Of a DNA stretch of 64,000 nt, positions 1-11,761 are shown piece by piece; position 1 is the stretch's first letter, and every line of letters begins with the position of its first letter. The stretch comes from Earliella scabrosa (Eukaryota > Basidiomycota > Agaricomycetes > Polyporales > Polyporaceae), in NCBI GenBank assembly GCA_022605405.1, contig JABYQQ010000007.1:1054001-1118000 (forward strand), read 5' to 3'. Position numbers and translations under genes: made by a program. The notes under the pieces were generated by a model. That model was given only the letters and a program-made list of their open reading frames with translations. It ran no database searches and was not told the DNA's origin.

Positions 1-740
1 CTCGCTGCGGTCCTTGACGAAGTGCGCGAGCCGGTCGCGCTGAAGGGCCCATCGGAGACGGCGCACGGTCGAGACGAGCCGGGGCGAGACGTGAGGTGCG
101 TGAGAGGCAGAGGAGGAGGGCGAGTACTCGGCGGGAAGGACACGCGTGTGGTAGAAGACGTCGTGCGCGCCGGGGGTGGAGCGCGTGCGGAGGGTGTGGG
201 CGAGGACAGTGCGGGCGCGGTTGCGTTGGAGACTCTGAGAGGTCTCGTATTGTTTGACCATCTGCAAGGGCAAGTAGAGACGTGAAAACAAAGAGCGTGT
301 AAGTGTATGCGTGTAGGCAGCTTTAGGGTAGCACGGGGCGGAGAACGAAATGCGAGAGGATGCGCAGCACGACACGTACGAGTGAAGAAGAGACGTAAAG
401 CCCATCCCGCCACCGTCTCTCGATGCCCAGCCCGCGGATGATGCCTCTGTGCACGAGGTCGGGGAAGGTCGGGCGGAAGGGTAGACCTGCGGAGCTCGTG
501 CCAAAGAGCGAGTGAGAGACACGCGAGGGCGCGACGATCCAGAGGCGTTCGTGGTTGAGGATGGGGTCGTTGACGAGAGGTACGAGTGCGGGATACGCCT
601 CGGCGAGCGACGCGAGGTCGGGAAGGTCAAGGAAAGATACTGCGACATCATATGGTGAGCATGCCTTTACACACCAGGTCTCAGTGGAACGACTTGCAGA
701 TATACAACAGAATCTCCGGAGGACAGTAGTAGAGTAGCAT
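1..740 (-). CDS. F-box-like fungal protein, C-terminal part cut off by the window edge
   Basis: Exons read on the minus strand as 740-698, 639-380 and 261-1; the gene continues past the left edge. The protein starts MLLYYCPPEILLYILSFLDL, followed by a leucine-rich helix and AEAYPALVPLVNDPIL, which is the shape of an F-box (a Skp1-binding helix set of SCF ubiquitin ligases). The rest matches a conserved fungal F-box-like family that I recognise by pattern only (RGIIRGLGIERRWRDGLY, then VKQYETSQSLQRN). The first intron must be GC-AG to restore the F-box frame; the second is a normal GTACGT..AG intron of 118 nt. The substrate is unknown. Confidence 0.7.
640..697 (-). other. GC-AG intron in the F-box gene
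   Basis: The minus strand reads ATATCT|GCAAGT at the donor and TCGCAG|TATC at the acceptor, 58 nt apart. Joining them turns two out-of-frame pieces into a continuous F-box helix (EILLYILSFLDLPDL). GCAAGT is the usual consensus of the rare GC-AG class. No GT donor nearby gives an open frame without an early stop. Confidence 0.65.
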
Positions 741-1628
741 CCCTGCCCGTCGAAGGAGTCGGTACCAGACACGCAGGGACTCGAATGACAGGCAAAATGA
801 AGATGGTGGTAGGAAGCAGGGGCAGAGACGTTCTCAGCGCCGTTGCTGAAGTGCTAGTACAAGAGCAAAGACGGATCTAGTAGTAGGACGCTGAAGGGTC
901 TGTCTTCGAGACCAACGACCGTTGCAACTCGAACAGGGACTCGAGACCACGGCTCGCGAGCGCCGCAGGCCCGCAGCAACCCGACCTCATCGGCCTTTGC
1001 CGTCCGGCGTCCCTCATCTCGAACCGCACTGAACAAACTACTACATACCCTCTCCTGACCTTTTCTCCCAGCTCTAGATCTCCTTAACCTGCGCGAACTA
1101 CATTCCCTGGCAGCCGTTCGCCAAGCTCGTCGTCTCTCATCACCTCGTCAGCAATGTTTGCTTGGTAAGCACCTGTGTTCAGCTGATCATGCCATGAAAA
1201 GTCCATGCATATCATCGCTGCTCCGTCTTCAAGCTTGCATCGGAAGAATTTGGGTGGAGGTAGCGATTGGATATCGATATTGCACTGGCGAGGCTAGCGA
1301 AGTTCTGATTGAGGTCGAACGACCGTCGACCGGAGCAGGTTATTGGAAAGCATAGAGCTACGTCTGCGCATGATGGGATGGGATGGAAAATGCTTAGCAA
1401 TCCGCAGAACGACTTCCGAGTCGGAAGCGATATCGATCACCACGCACCCAAGGTGTGGTCTCTTTGAGCTCCACGGAAATCTCTATCGGTCTTTCGCAGA
1501 TCTCTTATGTCAGAGACCATGGCCAGGTGAGCTTGTCAATTTTAACTGGGATCAACGTGATAGTCCACACCCCGAGAGAGCACATATATGAGACGAGCCA
1601 AAGGTGGCTCACTTCGTCCAGTGCAGCA
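741..1628. other. intergenic, divergent promoter region
   Basis: No coding region can be supported. The stretch separates the start of the minus-strand F-box gene from the plus-strand glutathione transferase. A short ATG followed by a good donor (GTAAGC, near 1154-1170) could be a 5'UTR intron of the downstream gene, but nothing else supports this. Confidence 0.4.
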
Positions 1629-2434
1629 ATGTCCGAGCCTATCATCTTCTACGACCTTCCCTCCAACGTGAAAGGCAAAGTCCTGTCAGCTAACACCCTG
1701 AAGATACGGTACGCTCCTTTCCCCTCTGTCGACATGTAGAAACTCACCATGGTGTCAGGCTCGCCCTGAACTACAAACGCCTCCCCTTCAAGACCGTCTG
1801 GCTCAACTACACGGAGATCGCCCCGACGCTTAAGGAGGCAGGCGCTGCCCCGACGGGCACCTGGCCAGACGGCTCGCCGATGTACACTGTCCCCGCCATC
1901 GTCGACCCGAAAACGGGCGCGGCACTCGCAGAATCCGCGACGATCGCGCGCTACCTTGATGCGACGTACCCTGATACTCCCCGCGCGTTCCCCGAGGGTA
2001 CTGACGCGTTCCACGCTGCGCTTGAGGACGCGCTCATGCCGACTGTCTTCCAGCACATCGTTCCCCTCATTATGCCCCTCATCCCGAACCTCCTCTCGTC
2101 CGAGAACGCGCAGTACTACCGCGCCGCACGCGCGAGTCAGCTGGGCGCGAAGTTGGATGAGTTGTCGCCGCCAGGAAGCGAGGTTCGGAAGCAGCAGTGG
2201 GCGGCCTTCGAGGCCGGGATGAGCAAGGTTGCGAAGTGGCTGGACGCGGGCGGGAAGGAGGGCCGTTTCTTCATGGGCGAGCGCATCTCGTTCGCGGACT
2301 TCGTGCTTGGGGCGGGGCTGCTATGCATGAAGAAAGCTCTGGGCGAGGACAACGAGGAGTGGAAGGCCGTCGCCGGGTGGCATGGAGGGAGATGGGCGAG
2401 ATATGTGGCCGCATTGGAAGACTATGCGGTGTAA
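1629..2434 (+). CDS. glutathione S-transferase-like protein
   Basis: Two exons, 1629-1708 and 1759-2434, give 251 residues. The N-terminal thioredoxin-like half begins IIFYDLPSNVKGKVLSANTLKIRLALNY in pieces on both sides of the intron. It carries YTVPAIVDP (the cis-Pro loop) and ESATIARYLDATYP (the Glu-Ser pair that holds the glutathione gamma-glutamyl group). The C-terminal all-helical half ends with a typical FFMGERISFADFVLGAGL segment containing the N-capping Ser/Asp. Such fungal GSTs conjugate or de-conjugate glutathione from aromatic and wood-derived compounds. The class cannot be fixed by eye; it resembles the Ure2p/UstS-like groups more than the omega class. No signal peptide, so cytosolic. 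Start chosen at the ATG that opens the beta-1 strand. Confidence 0.85.
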
Positions 2435-3206
2435 GGCCGAAGGGTCGATCGAGAAATTGCAAAATACGCCATTTGATTACGGACGGCGTGGCTTTGCCGA
2501 CATGAGGTTGACGCTGCTCAAGACTCGAACCGAGTCGGCCGACTGTGTAGAGGACCATCGTCAAACACGTTGGAGATAGCAGCACAGGCGAGGATTGTGA
2601 CTTGGGCGTAGTAACACGAGCAGCGCGTCGAACTCAGTGAGGGCGAGCTGCTGGAGAGGACGGGCTATGGCCCAGGTAAGCGATGTCGACATGACAAAAG
2701 GGTGAGGACATATGTAGGTGGAGGCGCAACTCTGCGCAAACTGCGCTGATCCGCCAATATAACAGGCGGCGTCTAACCATCTACCTAATCTGTCAAGCAT
2801 CCATCTCCGAGACCGCCGGAGGCTCACTGCTGTCATCTACCGCCATCTTCCCAGCTTCTGCATCTGCTCGTTGCTGCACAGAACCCCCAGTACCAGCACA
2901 CAGTCCCCACGGAGCACTCGACAATGAGGATGAAACAAAGTAGTATGTGCCTCCTGCGCCGCCTCTCGCCAAGCGGGCAGACACCGCTCGCGCGCGCGAC
3001 TGTGGGCGGTGTCCGAGTGAACCGGAGGCGCTAGGTTAGAGCCTGAGGATCGCACAGGTCTACAATGTGCATCAACCTGCTTTTCCGCCCACCTCGTGCC
3101 GAGGGCGGGGCGCAGACAGGACGTGCACAGCACGCACCCTAGCGCACGTACAATAAATACCCCCTCGCGACGACCAGCCCGTCCCCAGCCCGTCGTCCCG
3201 TCTGTC
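2435..3206. other. intergenic
   Basis: No gene is supported. The last part holds a TATA-like CAATAAATACC at about 3149-3160, roughly 50 nt before the next ATG, and a pyrimidine-rich leader just before the start codon. Confidence 0.4.
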
Positions 3207-5235
3207 ATGTTTTCCTCCTTCTGCACGCTCCGTGCCCTTTTGGTTGCCCTTTCCTCATGTTCTCTTGCTTTTTCTCTTCCCTCCTCTGAGGGCCTCTCGG
3301 GCCTCACCAAGCGTGCGTTTGGTGATTACATTGACAACCTAATCTATCTCGACGCCAACAAGACAAGTCTTTACGCGGCCCTTGAGCTTGGCTCCGAGAC
3401 GTACGCGGCGAAGCTCGACAACAAGTGGTGCGTAGTGTGATTCCTTCCAGCATTGGGGCTTTGACTGACACCTCTACAGGGACAGTCTCATCATTCACGC
3501 TGGCGGTAACGCCTCGCAGACCACCACTCTCACGATTGGGAACTACCAGGTCAAAGGTACGCGCGTCTTGGTAGTATGTACGGCTTAGGCGCTTACACCA
3601 CCTTTCAGTCTCAAATCAACGCGGAGAGGTCGGTTTCCTCCAAGACGACATTGACCTCGAGTACTGTACGTGCGGTCAGTCAAGTCGGAGACGCCAAGAT
3701 ATCTGACGCGTTCGACAGACAAGGCAACTGAATGGCCGTTCCCTTCGTCTGGCGCCGAGGGTGTTAGTGACGCCTACCTCGGCATTGACATCAACAATGG
3801 CATGAGCCCGATCTACTACTACTTCACCTCGAAGTACCCCGAGAACTACAGCCAGTGGTTCTACGACATTCTTCTTACCTACGACTGGAAGGACAGCGTC
3901 AACAAGGTCGACTTCGCCGGCATCATGACCACCGGCAAGACTCTCAACTGGCAGGATCTCTTCCCGATCAACCGCACCGAGGCAGATCTTTTTGGCCTCC
4001 CGCATCTCGAAGATATCGCCAAGCAACCCGAGCTCTATCTCACCGAAGACGGCACGTTCTACATCGACAACACGTTCGCTGTCAACGACATGTTTGTGTC
4101 GTTCCAGTCGCAGGTGCCCAAGACGGACCAGAAGAAGGTCGTCGCCGACATCCAGTACTCCCGCCGGTATTCCATGTTCCCCGACGTCGTCGTCAGCGCT
4201 CTCTACGGCAAGGTGCCCGGCGCGAAGTATACCGGCGAGTCTACGTTCGGCTACTGGACGCTCCCTTGCGAGACGGAACTCAAGTTCGCCTTCCACATCG
4301 ACGGCAAGGAGTACAAGATCGACACTGACACGCTTCTCACACTCAACCCGTACGGCGAGCAGTGTATTGGCACCATCATGACCAAGGGCCAGGCTGTCGC
4401 CGCCGTCCCCGAGTTCGACATCATCCTCGGCTTCCAGACTAGTGGGTCCTTCCTTCCCGTCGCCCTGCGGGGGTGCATGTACTGACTATCCCGCAGTGTC
4501 TTCGTTCTACCACCGCTCAGGCATCAACCACAACAACAACAAGCCGTACTACAAGCTCCTCCCCATCGACGCCCCGGACTACAGCGTCGGGAGCTCCATG
4601 CAATGGGAGATGGCCTCCACCACCTACTCGCACTCGACCTCCGTCATCACGAGCGCATCTCACTCCCACTCGTGGCCTGAGAGCGCCGTCACGAGCGCAC
4701 CCCCCACCCACTCATGGCCCGAGAGTGCTGTTACAAGTGTACCTCCCACCCACTCCTGGCCCGAGAGCGTGCCGACTAGCGTGCCACATACCTGGACTGG
4801 AAGCGAGGTCGCGACCGATGCGCCGCACTGGACAGATAGCGGCGCCGTCCCTACCGCTGAGCCCTCCAACAACCCCGCGATCAAGGCCGCAGGCAATCTC
4901 TCGACGGAGGAGGACGAAGACGAGGACAGCGCAGACTTCTGGCGCAAGAGGGTACGTCTCTCTCTTCTCTCACCCGTTCTGTCTCGTGCTCACTCTGTGT
5001 TGTTCAGGCGAAGCTCTTTGAGTACATCATGATCGCTCTCGGCGCGACGCTCGTCGTCACGCTCATCATCGCCGCGATCCTCCTCTTCCGCGTCGTCCGC
5101 GCAAGGAGGCAGAAGATGGCGCCCTCCGCGTACCGCAACATCCACGACGCGGAGATGAGCGAGCCCAAGGTCGCGCTCTACGACGCCGAGGGCGGCCGCT
5201 CGCGGTACGCCGACCCGTACTCTGACCAACACTGA
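3207..5235 (+). CDS. membrane-anchored aspartic-protease-like protein, catalytic motifs missing
   Basis: Six exons (3207-3427, 3480-3556, 3609-3665, 3719-4441, 4497-4951, 5008-5235) encode 586 residues. There is a signal peptide (about residues 1-20), then a Lys-Arg (a possible Kex2 site), then a two-lobed region. Its C-terminal lobe keeps A1-pepsin landmarks: LPCETELKFAFHIDGKEY, a second Cys in GEQCIGTI, and FDIILGFQT, which resembles the ILGD strand. Neither active-site D-T/S-G triplet is present where expected: the first lobe reads WDSLIIHAGGN, and the second goes straight from YSRRYSMF to the Cys pair. A Ser/Thr/Pro stalk with 14-residue repeats, an acidic patch, one membrane helix (EYIMIALGATLVVTLIIAA) and a short basic cytosolic tail follow. 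Likely a cell-surface pseudo-protease; the role is unknown. Confidence 0.7.
4667..4792 (+). repeat. three tandem 42-bp coding repeats (14-residue HSWPES units)
   Basis: Units at 4667-4708, 4709-4750 and 4751-4792 encode HSWPESAVTSAPPT, HSWPESAVTSVPPT and HSWPESVPTSVPHT in the extracellular stalk of the aspartic-protease-like protein. Such Pro/Ser/Thr units are typical of O-mannosylated stalks and often vary in copy number. Confidence 0.8.
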
Positions 5236-7458
5236 GCGTGACGTTACGAGTCTCGGGGCTGCTTCGGATGTCTGACGACTGTATTACTATCGTCCCCCGC
5301 TTTTGTTTGTATCTGTTTGTTTTCACCATCCCTCTTCAGGAACCTCGACCTTCACGTGGTCCCGCCTCTTCATTGAATCATTCTTCGACTCCAAGCAATA
5401 CTACTCGAACCTTTCCAAGGGCAGAGGCCTAGGGTGCACCGAGGGTCGGCGCATATGCATCATTCCTTAGCGCTCACAGTCAATGATGTTCCAACTTCAA
5501 TATACACCTCGATCTTAGGCCAGGTTCGTGCGTCACCTCATTTGTATTATGCCACCGCACCCGCCGCCCACGTCCACAGACTCCGCTGGTATGGCAGCAG
5601 CAGCCAATTCATTCAAAGGATCAGTACCCCCAGAGTCGTACCGCCATGTTCTGCGCGCCCTTAGGATTGATGCCGGGTGGTGGTTCCCTGTCCGTCCCTC
5701 CCGCGGAGGGAGGTAAAGGTACTCACGAGCGAGTGCGACTCGGAGTCCATAGCCGCCCAGCACTGGTAGGCCGATGGAAAACTGGACGGAGTGGTGAAGT
5801 GCTACTCGACGATCGCTCACACTCGCCCTCCGTATGAGCAGAGCTTCGTAAAGTTGACATTCCATGTCGTCCGTCGGGCCGAGGAGGGTCCATCCGCCAC
5901 TCCCAAGCCTATGTTTGCCCATTCCGTGCCCTCAGGCGGCGCAATTTAAGTGCCACAGATGACCCAGTCAAGACATTAGTCCTACCTTCACGACCATGGT
6001 GGTCATAGTGGTGTCCTGCCTCCTGACGAGTGGGATTGACTGAGCGCGGGATCATTAACCAACCATTAACTACACGGTGAGAACGCCGACTGCCACATAG
6101 TATCGAATGATTCCGCCCATCCTCCGCCGCTCGAGGTGAGTACTGCTCAGTACTGCAATGAAATTGGAACCACGGCCGTCGACGTGCCACTCATTTCCCT
6201 TCAGACAGTAAGTACCCATTGGTTCTCCAGCGTGGGCACGCCAATGCCGCTCAACACCTCATCCCCCGTCCCCCACAGGGCCCGTTTCTATCTATCAGGT
6301 TCTGCCCTCTAAGTCCGGCAAAAATTGTCGATTATCGTCCATGGACGAACAGTATATTTGGACTCCAGGTTACTTCAATCACCACCGTAACGTGGTAGTC
6401 CATCCGACCGCTGACCTACAGCAGATCTACTGTGAATCGGCCTGTACTTCTACCTATCTACAGCTACCGTGTGCCACAAGTTGTCCTTGCTATCTCGACA
6501 GGGACTACTTGAATTCAGATCGTTATATCATGGGTTCTCAACCTAGAATCCTTCAGAGATCACCCAAGGATGTCGGAGCGTAGCGACGACGTCTCTTGTA
6601 CATAGTTATAGCATTAGGCGGGAGTACTGGGCGTGCTGTACGGACTCATCACTATCCCTACATTTCTTCTTCTTCTGATCTGTTCTTTCACGGCACGGAC
6701 TTAATAGTATCATAGGAAGACGCGACATGCATATTTGACTCCTGCAATCTCCGGACGCCGTTGCGAAACCCGATGGTGTCAGGTGAACAGGGAGGAAACC
6801 TCGAGGCCCGGCAGGTACCCCGTGAAAGACCAACAGATTCGCCTACCATGGGCTCGGCCCTCGAAGGCAATAAACGAGGATCCCAAAAAACAAGGCCAAC
6901 AGATACTACTACCCATACGATCAGGAATACCTTCGGGTACATGTCATCCTCGTCAAGAGTCACCGAACGACGAACGGTAAGTAAATCCTTGGTGCATTGA
7001 GGGAGGCCGCTCTCGTGAGGCATGGTGTATAGTAGGCAATAAATGATGCGCAGCAAACGCAGGCCCGGTGGCGCAGTGGTTAGCGGCGAGTGCTGGCGGG
7101 GGGACGGGTGGGGACCGCAGCATGTTGACCTGCCGAGCACAAGGCGCATGGGAGCGCGACTGGCTTTTGGCATTTTCATTGCGCTTTTTCTTGGGTTCCT
7201 CTATCTCAAGCTCGAACTTGGTTCGGCCTGAGCATGTTGACCGGCGTGCTGCTCTTTGCGTCTGCTCAATTAGTCCAAGCGCTAAAGCATGTTAGCTCAA
7301 CATTTCGACGGCGCTAAGTTCAACTTGTACACCCATCATCTCGTTGCCTCTTCTCTCTCCCTCGACGTGGCGGTACTGGTGTTATCCTGAACAGAAGCCC
7401 GTTCAGAACGTACTCAGGACTCATGCCACGCTGCGGAAGCACTTCGACGTCCAGTACG
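5236..7458. other. long intergenic stretch at the left edge of the accessory island
   Basis: Read in all frames, this 2.2 kb gives only unrelated short open frames with no recognisable domain. The one structured piece is a tRNA-A-box-like element near 7060. The 12-mer AGCATGTTGACC occurs twice (about 7119 and 7231). Confidence 0.5.
7060..7230 (+). mobile_element. possible tRNA-derived SINE head
   Basis: TGGCGCAGTGG at 7069-7079 is an exact fit to the RNA polymerase III A-box of tRNAs. It follows GGCCCGG as a tRNA 5' end would, but no cloverleaf can be folded. A weak B-box-like GGTTCGGCCTG lies about 130 nt further on. Weak evidence; it could be chance. Confidence 0.3.
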
Positions 7459-9072
7459 ATGGCAAGTAGCAAGGGTGCCTCCGGTGAGTCCCACTGGCAC
7501 AGTGGACTCTGTCCATAAGTGACCCAATTCTGTCTCACTCTCACTCTCCGTTGTATCATTTAGACAGCTTCAAGACCATTGTGCACAACCATTACATCTC
7601 CCTAAGGAGCGACGAGCTGAAGAAGAGGATAGAGCCGGAGAGCCTACGGAGCAGGGTGGCTGATGGTCAGTACTTCTGGCAAACGTTCATCGCGTCCGGA
7701 GCGCCTCTTCCAGCACTCGGTCTCGACGGGGACGTCTGGGTGGACGCAGGCTCTCACAGGCAGATTCACTTCCGCAAAGACGGCCGGTGGTGGCTGTGGT
7801 GCCCTCTACCCCGCAACTTCAACCCGACGCGCTCAGGCAGCACGTCGAGAGCGCGCAGGGCTTCCGCCGACACCTCCGCTCTTGTGTCGATCCACCCCTT
7901 CCACCCGTGGCTGGCTAAGCGAGCTCTGTTATTGAATCCTTGGCGCGGGACGCTCGCTTGGGAGTTCTGTTCGAACATCCTGGGCTACCGCAAGGCGTGG
8001 GATGCCTATTGTGGTCTCGTTTCCGCGTCCCAATGCCGTCATGCACCTTGTTACGACACACTCACCGCGACCTGGCTGTCTCACTTCTTGCTGGCCTCGG
8101 CTCGTCGGGAGCGCTGGGTACTGCGTCTTCTACCGCACTTGAACGACGCCCGGGTCCCGAAGAAGCCGCTGGCTCGCGGCCCGTTGGCTATAGTCTCCGC
8201 CAACGTGTCCTCCCCGTCAGGTAAGTTGTGAGCTGTCTATACCCAGTAACCCTGAGCTAACGCCACGAACAGGCAACGTTCAGAATGAAGAGGAACGCCT
8301 TGCTCCCAATCAAACTCAGCCGAAGAGAGGGAGGGCTGCATCTTCGGCCTCTCAGGATCCTCAGCCGTCTTCGAAGCGGGTTAAGCAAGCGGATCCCCCA
8401 CCGATGGTCAATCAAGAGGGTTCCGACGAAGCCATTGAGCAAGAAGCTGTCGTTGGAGATATTCAACACAGCGACTCCGAGGTGGCGATCAAGGAGGAAG
8501 AAGACGACTCGACGGGTTCTATCGCACTGCGAAGCTCTTTGGGTCCGCCACAGCTTCACGAGAACATCGAGGCTTTCCTGTGCGATATCCCAGTACCCCT
8601 CATGCATCTAGTACCGACCTTCGCGCAACTCGGTATCGCTACCTTCACGCACCTCCAGTCACTTGCCTGCCTGTCTCCAGACCTCCTCCAAGAGTCCCTC
8701 ACCGACTTGAAGGAGCGCGGGCTCAAGCCAGCCGACATCGGCGTCCTTCGTACTGCATTCAAATACGTCCGGTGTCACCCCTCGACGACGCCTGCGATCC
8801 AAGCCCGCGCGCAAGGTCGTATCTCGCTGAGCTCCTCCGACACGATCGACAAGTTCTTGTCTGACCTGCGACCCTCTCTGGCCCACCACCTGACGACGTG
8901 CGTTGGACTGGGCATGCGCGTCGAGCACCTTCCGGATCTGATCGCGCTCAGTGCGCCCATGTACGCGACGCTTCATGACACGTTGCGGGGGAAGGGCTTC
9001 ACCTGGGCGGAGTTGTACATGCTGAAGGGCGCGCTGCGTCGGGTTGTTGTACTCCAGGAAACTCATTCATGA
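7459..9072 (+). CDS. tandem family one, copy 1: GDVW-domain protein with two SAM-like domains
   Basis: Three exons (7459-7483, 7564-8220, 8273-9072), both introns phase 1, encode 493 residues. The N-terminal domain has LRSRVADGQY, an aromatic-rich block, then LDGDVWVDAG, QIHFRKDGRWWLW and HPWLAKRALLLNPWRGTLAWE. A basic, low-complexity linker (PSSKRVK, a likely nuclear signal, and an acidic IKEEEDD) follows. Two C-terminal helical repeats (about residues 315-380 and 408-480) have the spacing of SAM domains: FLCDIPVPLMHLVPTF then LGIATFTHLQSL, and FLSDLRPSLAHHL then LGMRVEHLPDLIAL with a closing GALRRV helix. I do not recognise a named function. SAM domains usually mediate homo- or hetero-oligomerisation. 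The two downstream genes share this layout and exon pattern. Confidence 0.75.
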
Positions 9073-10208
9073 CTACGACTTTCATTTAGGTACTCGCATC
9101 CGATTCTATTATCAGCCTACACATTCCTTGTAACCGCGCTACAGTTTATGCCATTCGTTCCCTGTCTTTGTCGCCCGACCTCAAAGGCAACGAGGACTTA
9201 ACGACTAACCTAAGAGCTCGCCGTAGCTCGAGGTATGTGGAGATTGTGGTGACCAACCTGTCGATTCACGCACTGTATGACTCAGAATATGCGCATCCAC
9301 GTCGCAGAAAATATGGAGAACCAAGAGAACAATGAAGTATAGTCACGAGCACACGAATACAAGGCCCAAGGGAGTGTTTTGGGAGTTTTAAAAAAGGGCG
9401 AAAAAGTGGCAAAAGGAGGGTACGAACTTGGGTCCAGCGGCTCCAACCAATCGCCTGTCCCCAGTCGGAGGCCAACCCGCTGCAAATTCAGACGCGGCCG
9501 ACCACTGAGCCACAAGTCCGTGCTAAGCGAGCGACTTAGGTCGCTGATATGACCTTCCCTGCACACTCAATGTATTGCTTCCTCGACCTTGTTATGGGTA
9601 TAAAATGATATGAGACCTACGGCGGTCGTCTGCATTTATACTTCCAGCGCGAGCTCTGCTTGAGCGCCTCTTACGGGGCTGGGGGAGGAGACGGTGGTCA
9701 GCCGCAATATTCCACGAGGGCTCAACCACAAATTCCGGTCTTCCTGGTGCAGTAAATTGTATATTCTAGTCTCGGAATGCTGTTTGGCGATTGCCTCTGG
9801 ATGTTGGCGTTGAGTTCAGGCCCTGGGCCGTCGCTTGCCCAGACTCAACCGGGCGCTCGAGTTATGTCACGCGAACGTGACAAACCCGACCCTGCGCATT
9901 GTGGCACTCGTCAAGCACATCTCACACGCGCACATGTAATAATACGCATGGTACGTAGGACAGGCTACGCTCTGGCACTTTGCACGGGGTTAGAATAAGT
10001 ACTCAGTTCAGGCGGCGGCGAGTAAGTGAAGTTGTACAAGCGCTTGCCAGCTGGTCACGGTCAGCCTCAACATTGATGGCGCTAAATCGCTCCTTCATCC
10101 GCTCTGCCATGAACTATCATCTGCTTCCCTCGACTACTACCGCGAGACATCCTGCCATTTCCCGCCGCCGTTGAAACTCTACGCTGGCAAGCTTCAGAAT
10201 ATAAACCG
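9073..10208. other. intergenic between tandem copies 1 and 2
   Basis: No coding region is supported. Holds a tRNA-related element on the minus strand (about 9340-9535), and TATA-like ATAAAATG near 9600 and AATATAAACC just before copy 2. Confidence 0.4.
9340..9535 (-). mobile_element. possible tRNA-derived SINE
   Basis: On the minus strand TGGCTCAGTGG (9512-9502) fits the tRNA A-box. GTTCGTACCC (9427-9418), about 80 nt downstream, resembles the B-box core GTTCGAnnCC. A T-rich and homopolymer-rich tail follows (9415-9370). A/B boxes followed by an unrelated body are what a SINE looks like. I see no target-site duplication and no second full copy in the window. Confidence 0.4.
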
Positions 10209-11761
10209 ATGTCACGCTGCGGGGAGACACCATCTGGCACCGCTGGGGACTCGGACGTCGGTGAGTATCTCCGAGTCGAACACTGCATGCTCTCAGCTTG
10301 ACTCAACACTCACTGGAAAACCCTCCTCGTATTCGATATCTACAACGTTCCGCCTAGATATGATGACACAGACGCAGTTCGTCTACCTGGATCGAAGCGA
10401 CTCGATCAGAAATGTGCTCGACAGCTGGAAACTCCGTAGCCGGGTGGCTGACGGTCAGTACCGCTATAACGTTTCCTTTGCGGACGGAGCACCTCCGGAC
10501 ACTGCCTTCGAGGGCGATATATGGGTGGATGCAACAATTCGCAAGCAGATCTATGTCCGCAGGTCCAACCGATGGCGCGTGTGGTTTCCCCAGGGGTTCT
10601 CAAGTCGCTTCTTCTTGTCGGCCTTCACTCCGGGACAGGTGCACAGCTCTCATCCGTACCTCACCACGCGCATTCTTCTGTTCAATCCTTACTGCGGAAC
10701 GCTCGTGTGGGACCGCGAAACCTCTATCCCCGCCTTCCGGAGGGTATGGGACGAGCGATGTATGCGTTCAGGCCGTCAGTCGCCGCCGGGACCGAGATAT
10801 GACGAGCTCACTGGTCCTTGGCTGTCTCGGTTCCTGTTGGATGCCGCTCTCCGGAAAGCTTGGGCACTCGACTTACTGTACCAACGGCCTCATTCGCTCT
10901 CTTCGCTGTCGAGCCCAGATCTTCTCCCGTTGGGTGAGCGCTCTGTGAACTCTCCCTCTGGCCCGCTCGGTGAGCACCATCATTATCATGCCTAGTTCGA
11001 CAGCCTTACTGATCATCCTATCAGCAGGCGCTGTGCATCACGCCACGGAGACCGTGCAACGATCCTCCACACCGAACTTGCCGAAGAGACCCAGAACGAC
11101 TACGCTGGCGGCGGACGATCAGCGACCCACGAAGCGAGTCAAGCCTGCGTGTCCTGCTCTTTCGGTCACTGAAGAGGTGGAACTATACGTCGTCCCCAAA
11201 GTGCAGAACAAGCAGACGGAAGACGACTGGGCGACCTCAACCCCGCTCCAGAGCTGTCACACGTCCTGTCTGGAGGAGGGCATCGAAGCGTTCCTCGGAA
11301 GGATCCGACTTGCCCATTTCGTGCCGCTGTTTACCGACCTTGGGATCAGTACCGTTGGACACCTCCAGTTGCTCGCACACCTTCCATCAGACATCCTCGA
11401 AGAGCTCCTGATCCGCCTGCAGCTGCGCGGCCTCAAGTATATCGATACCATTCTCCTCCACAAGGCACTTGCATCTCTCCCTCCGAGTCGCTTCGCCGTG
11501 CCCTTGAGCGCGCCGCTGGCGGACAACGACGTCGGGCTATGTGCTGCGGACACCATTGCGTTCCTCGGTCATCTGCGGCCGTCCCTGGCTCATCACGCAC
11601 CGGTCCTCGTGGATCTGGGAATACACGTCGACCACCTGCAGACTCTGAGGAAGCTCACTGGCACGCCGCTATGCGCAGAGCTTGAGAGCGTGTTCCACAG
11701 GAAGGGTCTAACGTTTGCGGAGATGCTCATTCTCAAGGGTGCGTTGCGTCGTGTGGCTTGA
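10209..11761 (+). CDS. tandem family one, copy 2: GDIW-domain protein with two SAM-like domains
   Basis: Three exons (10209-10260, 10358-10969, 11028-11761) with the same phase-1 introns as copy 1; 465 residues. The N-terminal domain repeats the landmarks of copy 1: KLRSRVADGQY, FEGDIWVDAT, QIYVRRSNRWRVWFP, HPYLTTRILLFNPYCGTLVW. The linker carries KRPRTT and RPTKRVKP (nuclear-signal-like). The two SAM-like repeats are FLGRIRLAHFVPLF/LGISTVGHLQLL and FLGHLRPSLAHHAPVL/LGIHVDHLQTL, ending GALRRVA. A TATA-like AATATAAACC lies only a few bases before the chosen ATG, so a start at the in-frame ATG pair near 10360 is possible. Function unknown; clearly a duplicate of copy 1, now well diverged. Confidence 0.75.

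Noticed and set aside
2500..2560. GGTTCGAGTC on the minus strand, a B-box-like string suggesting a tRNA
   Set aside because: No A-box at the right distance and no cloverleaf.
5533..5922. 129-codon open frame on the minus strand
   Set aside because: No recognisable motif and no flanking exons that extend it; looked briefly like a P450 piece but no P450 signature is present.
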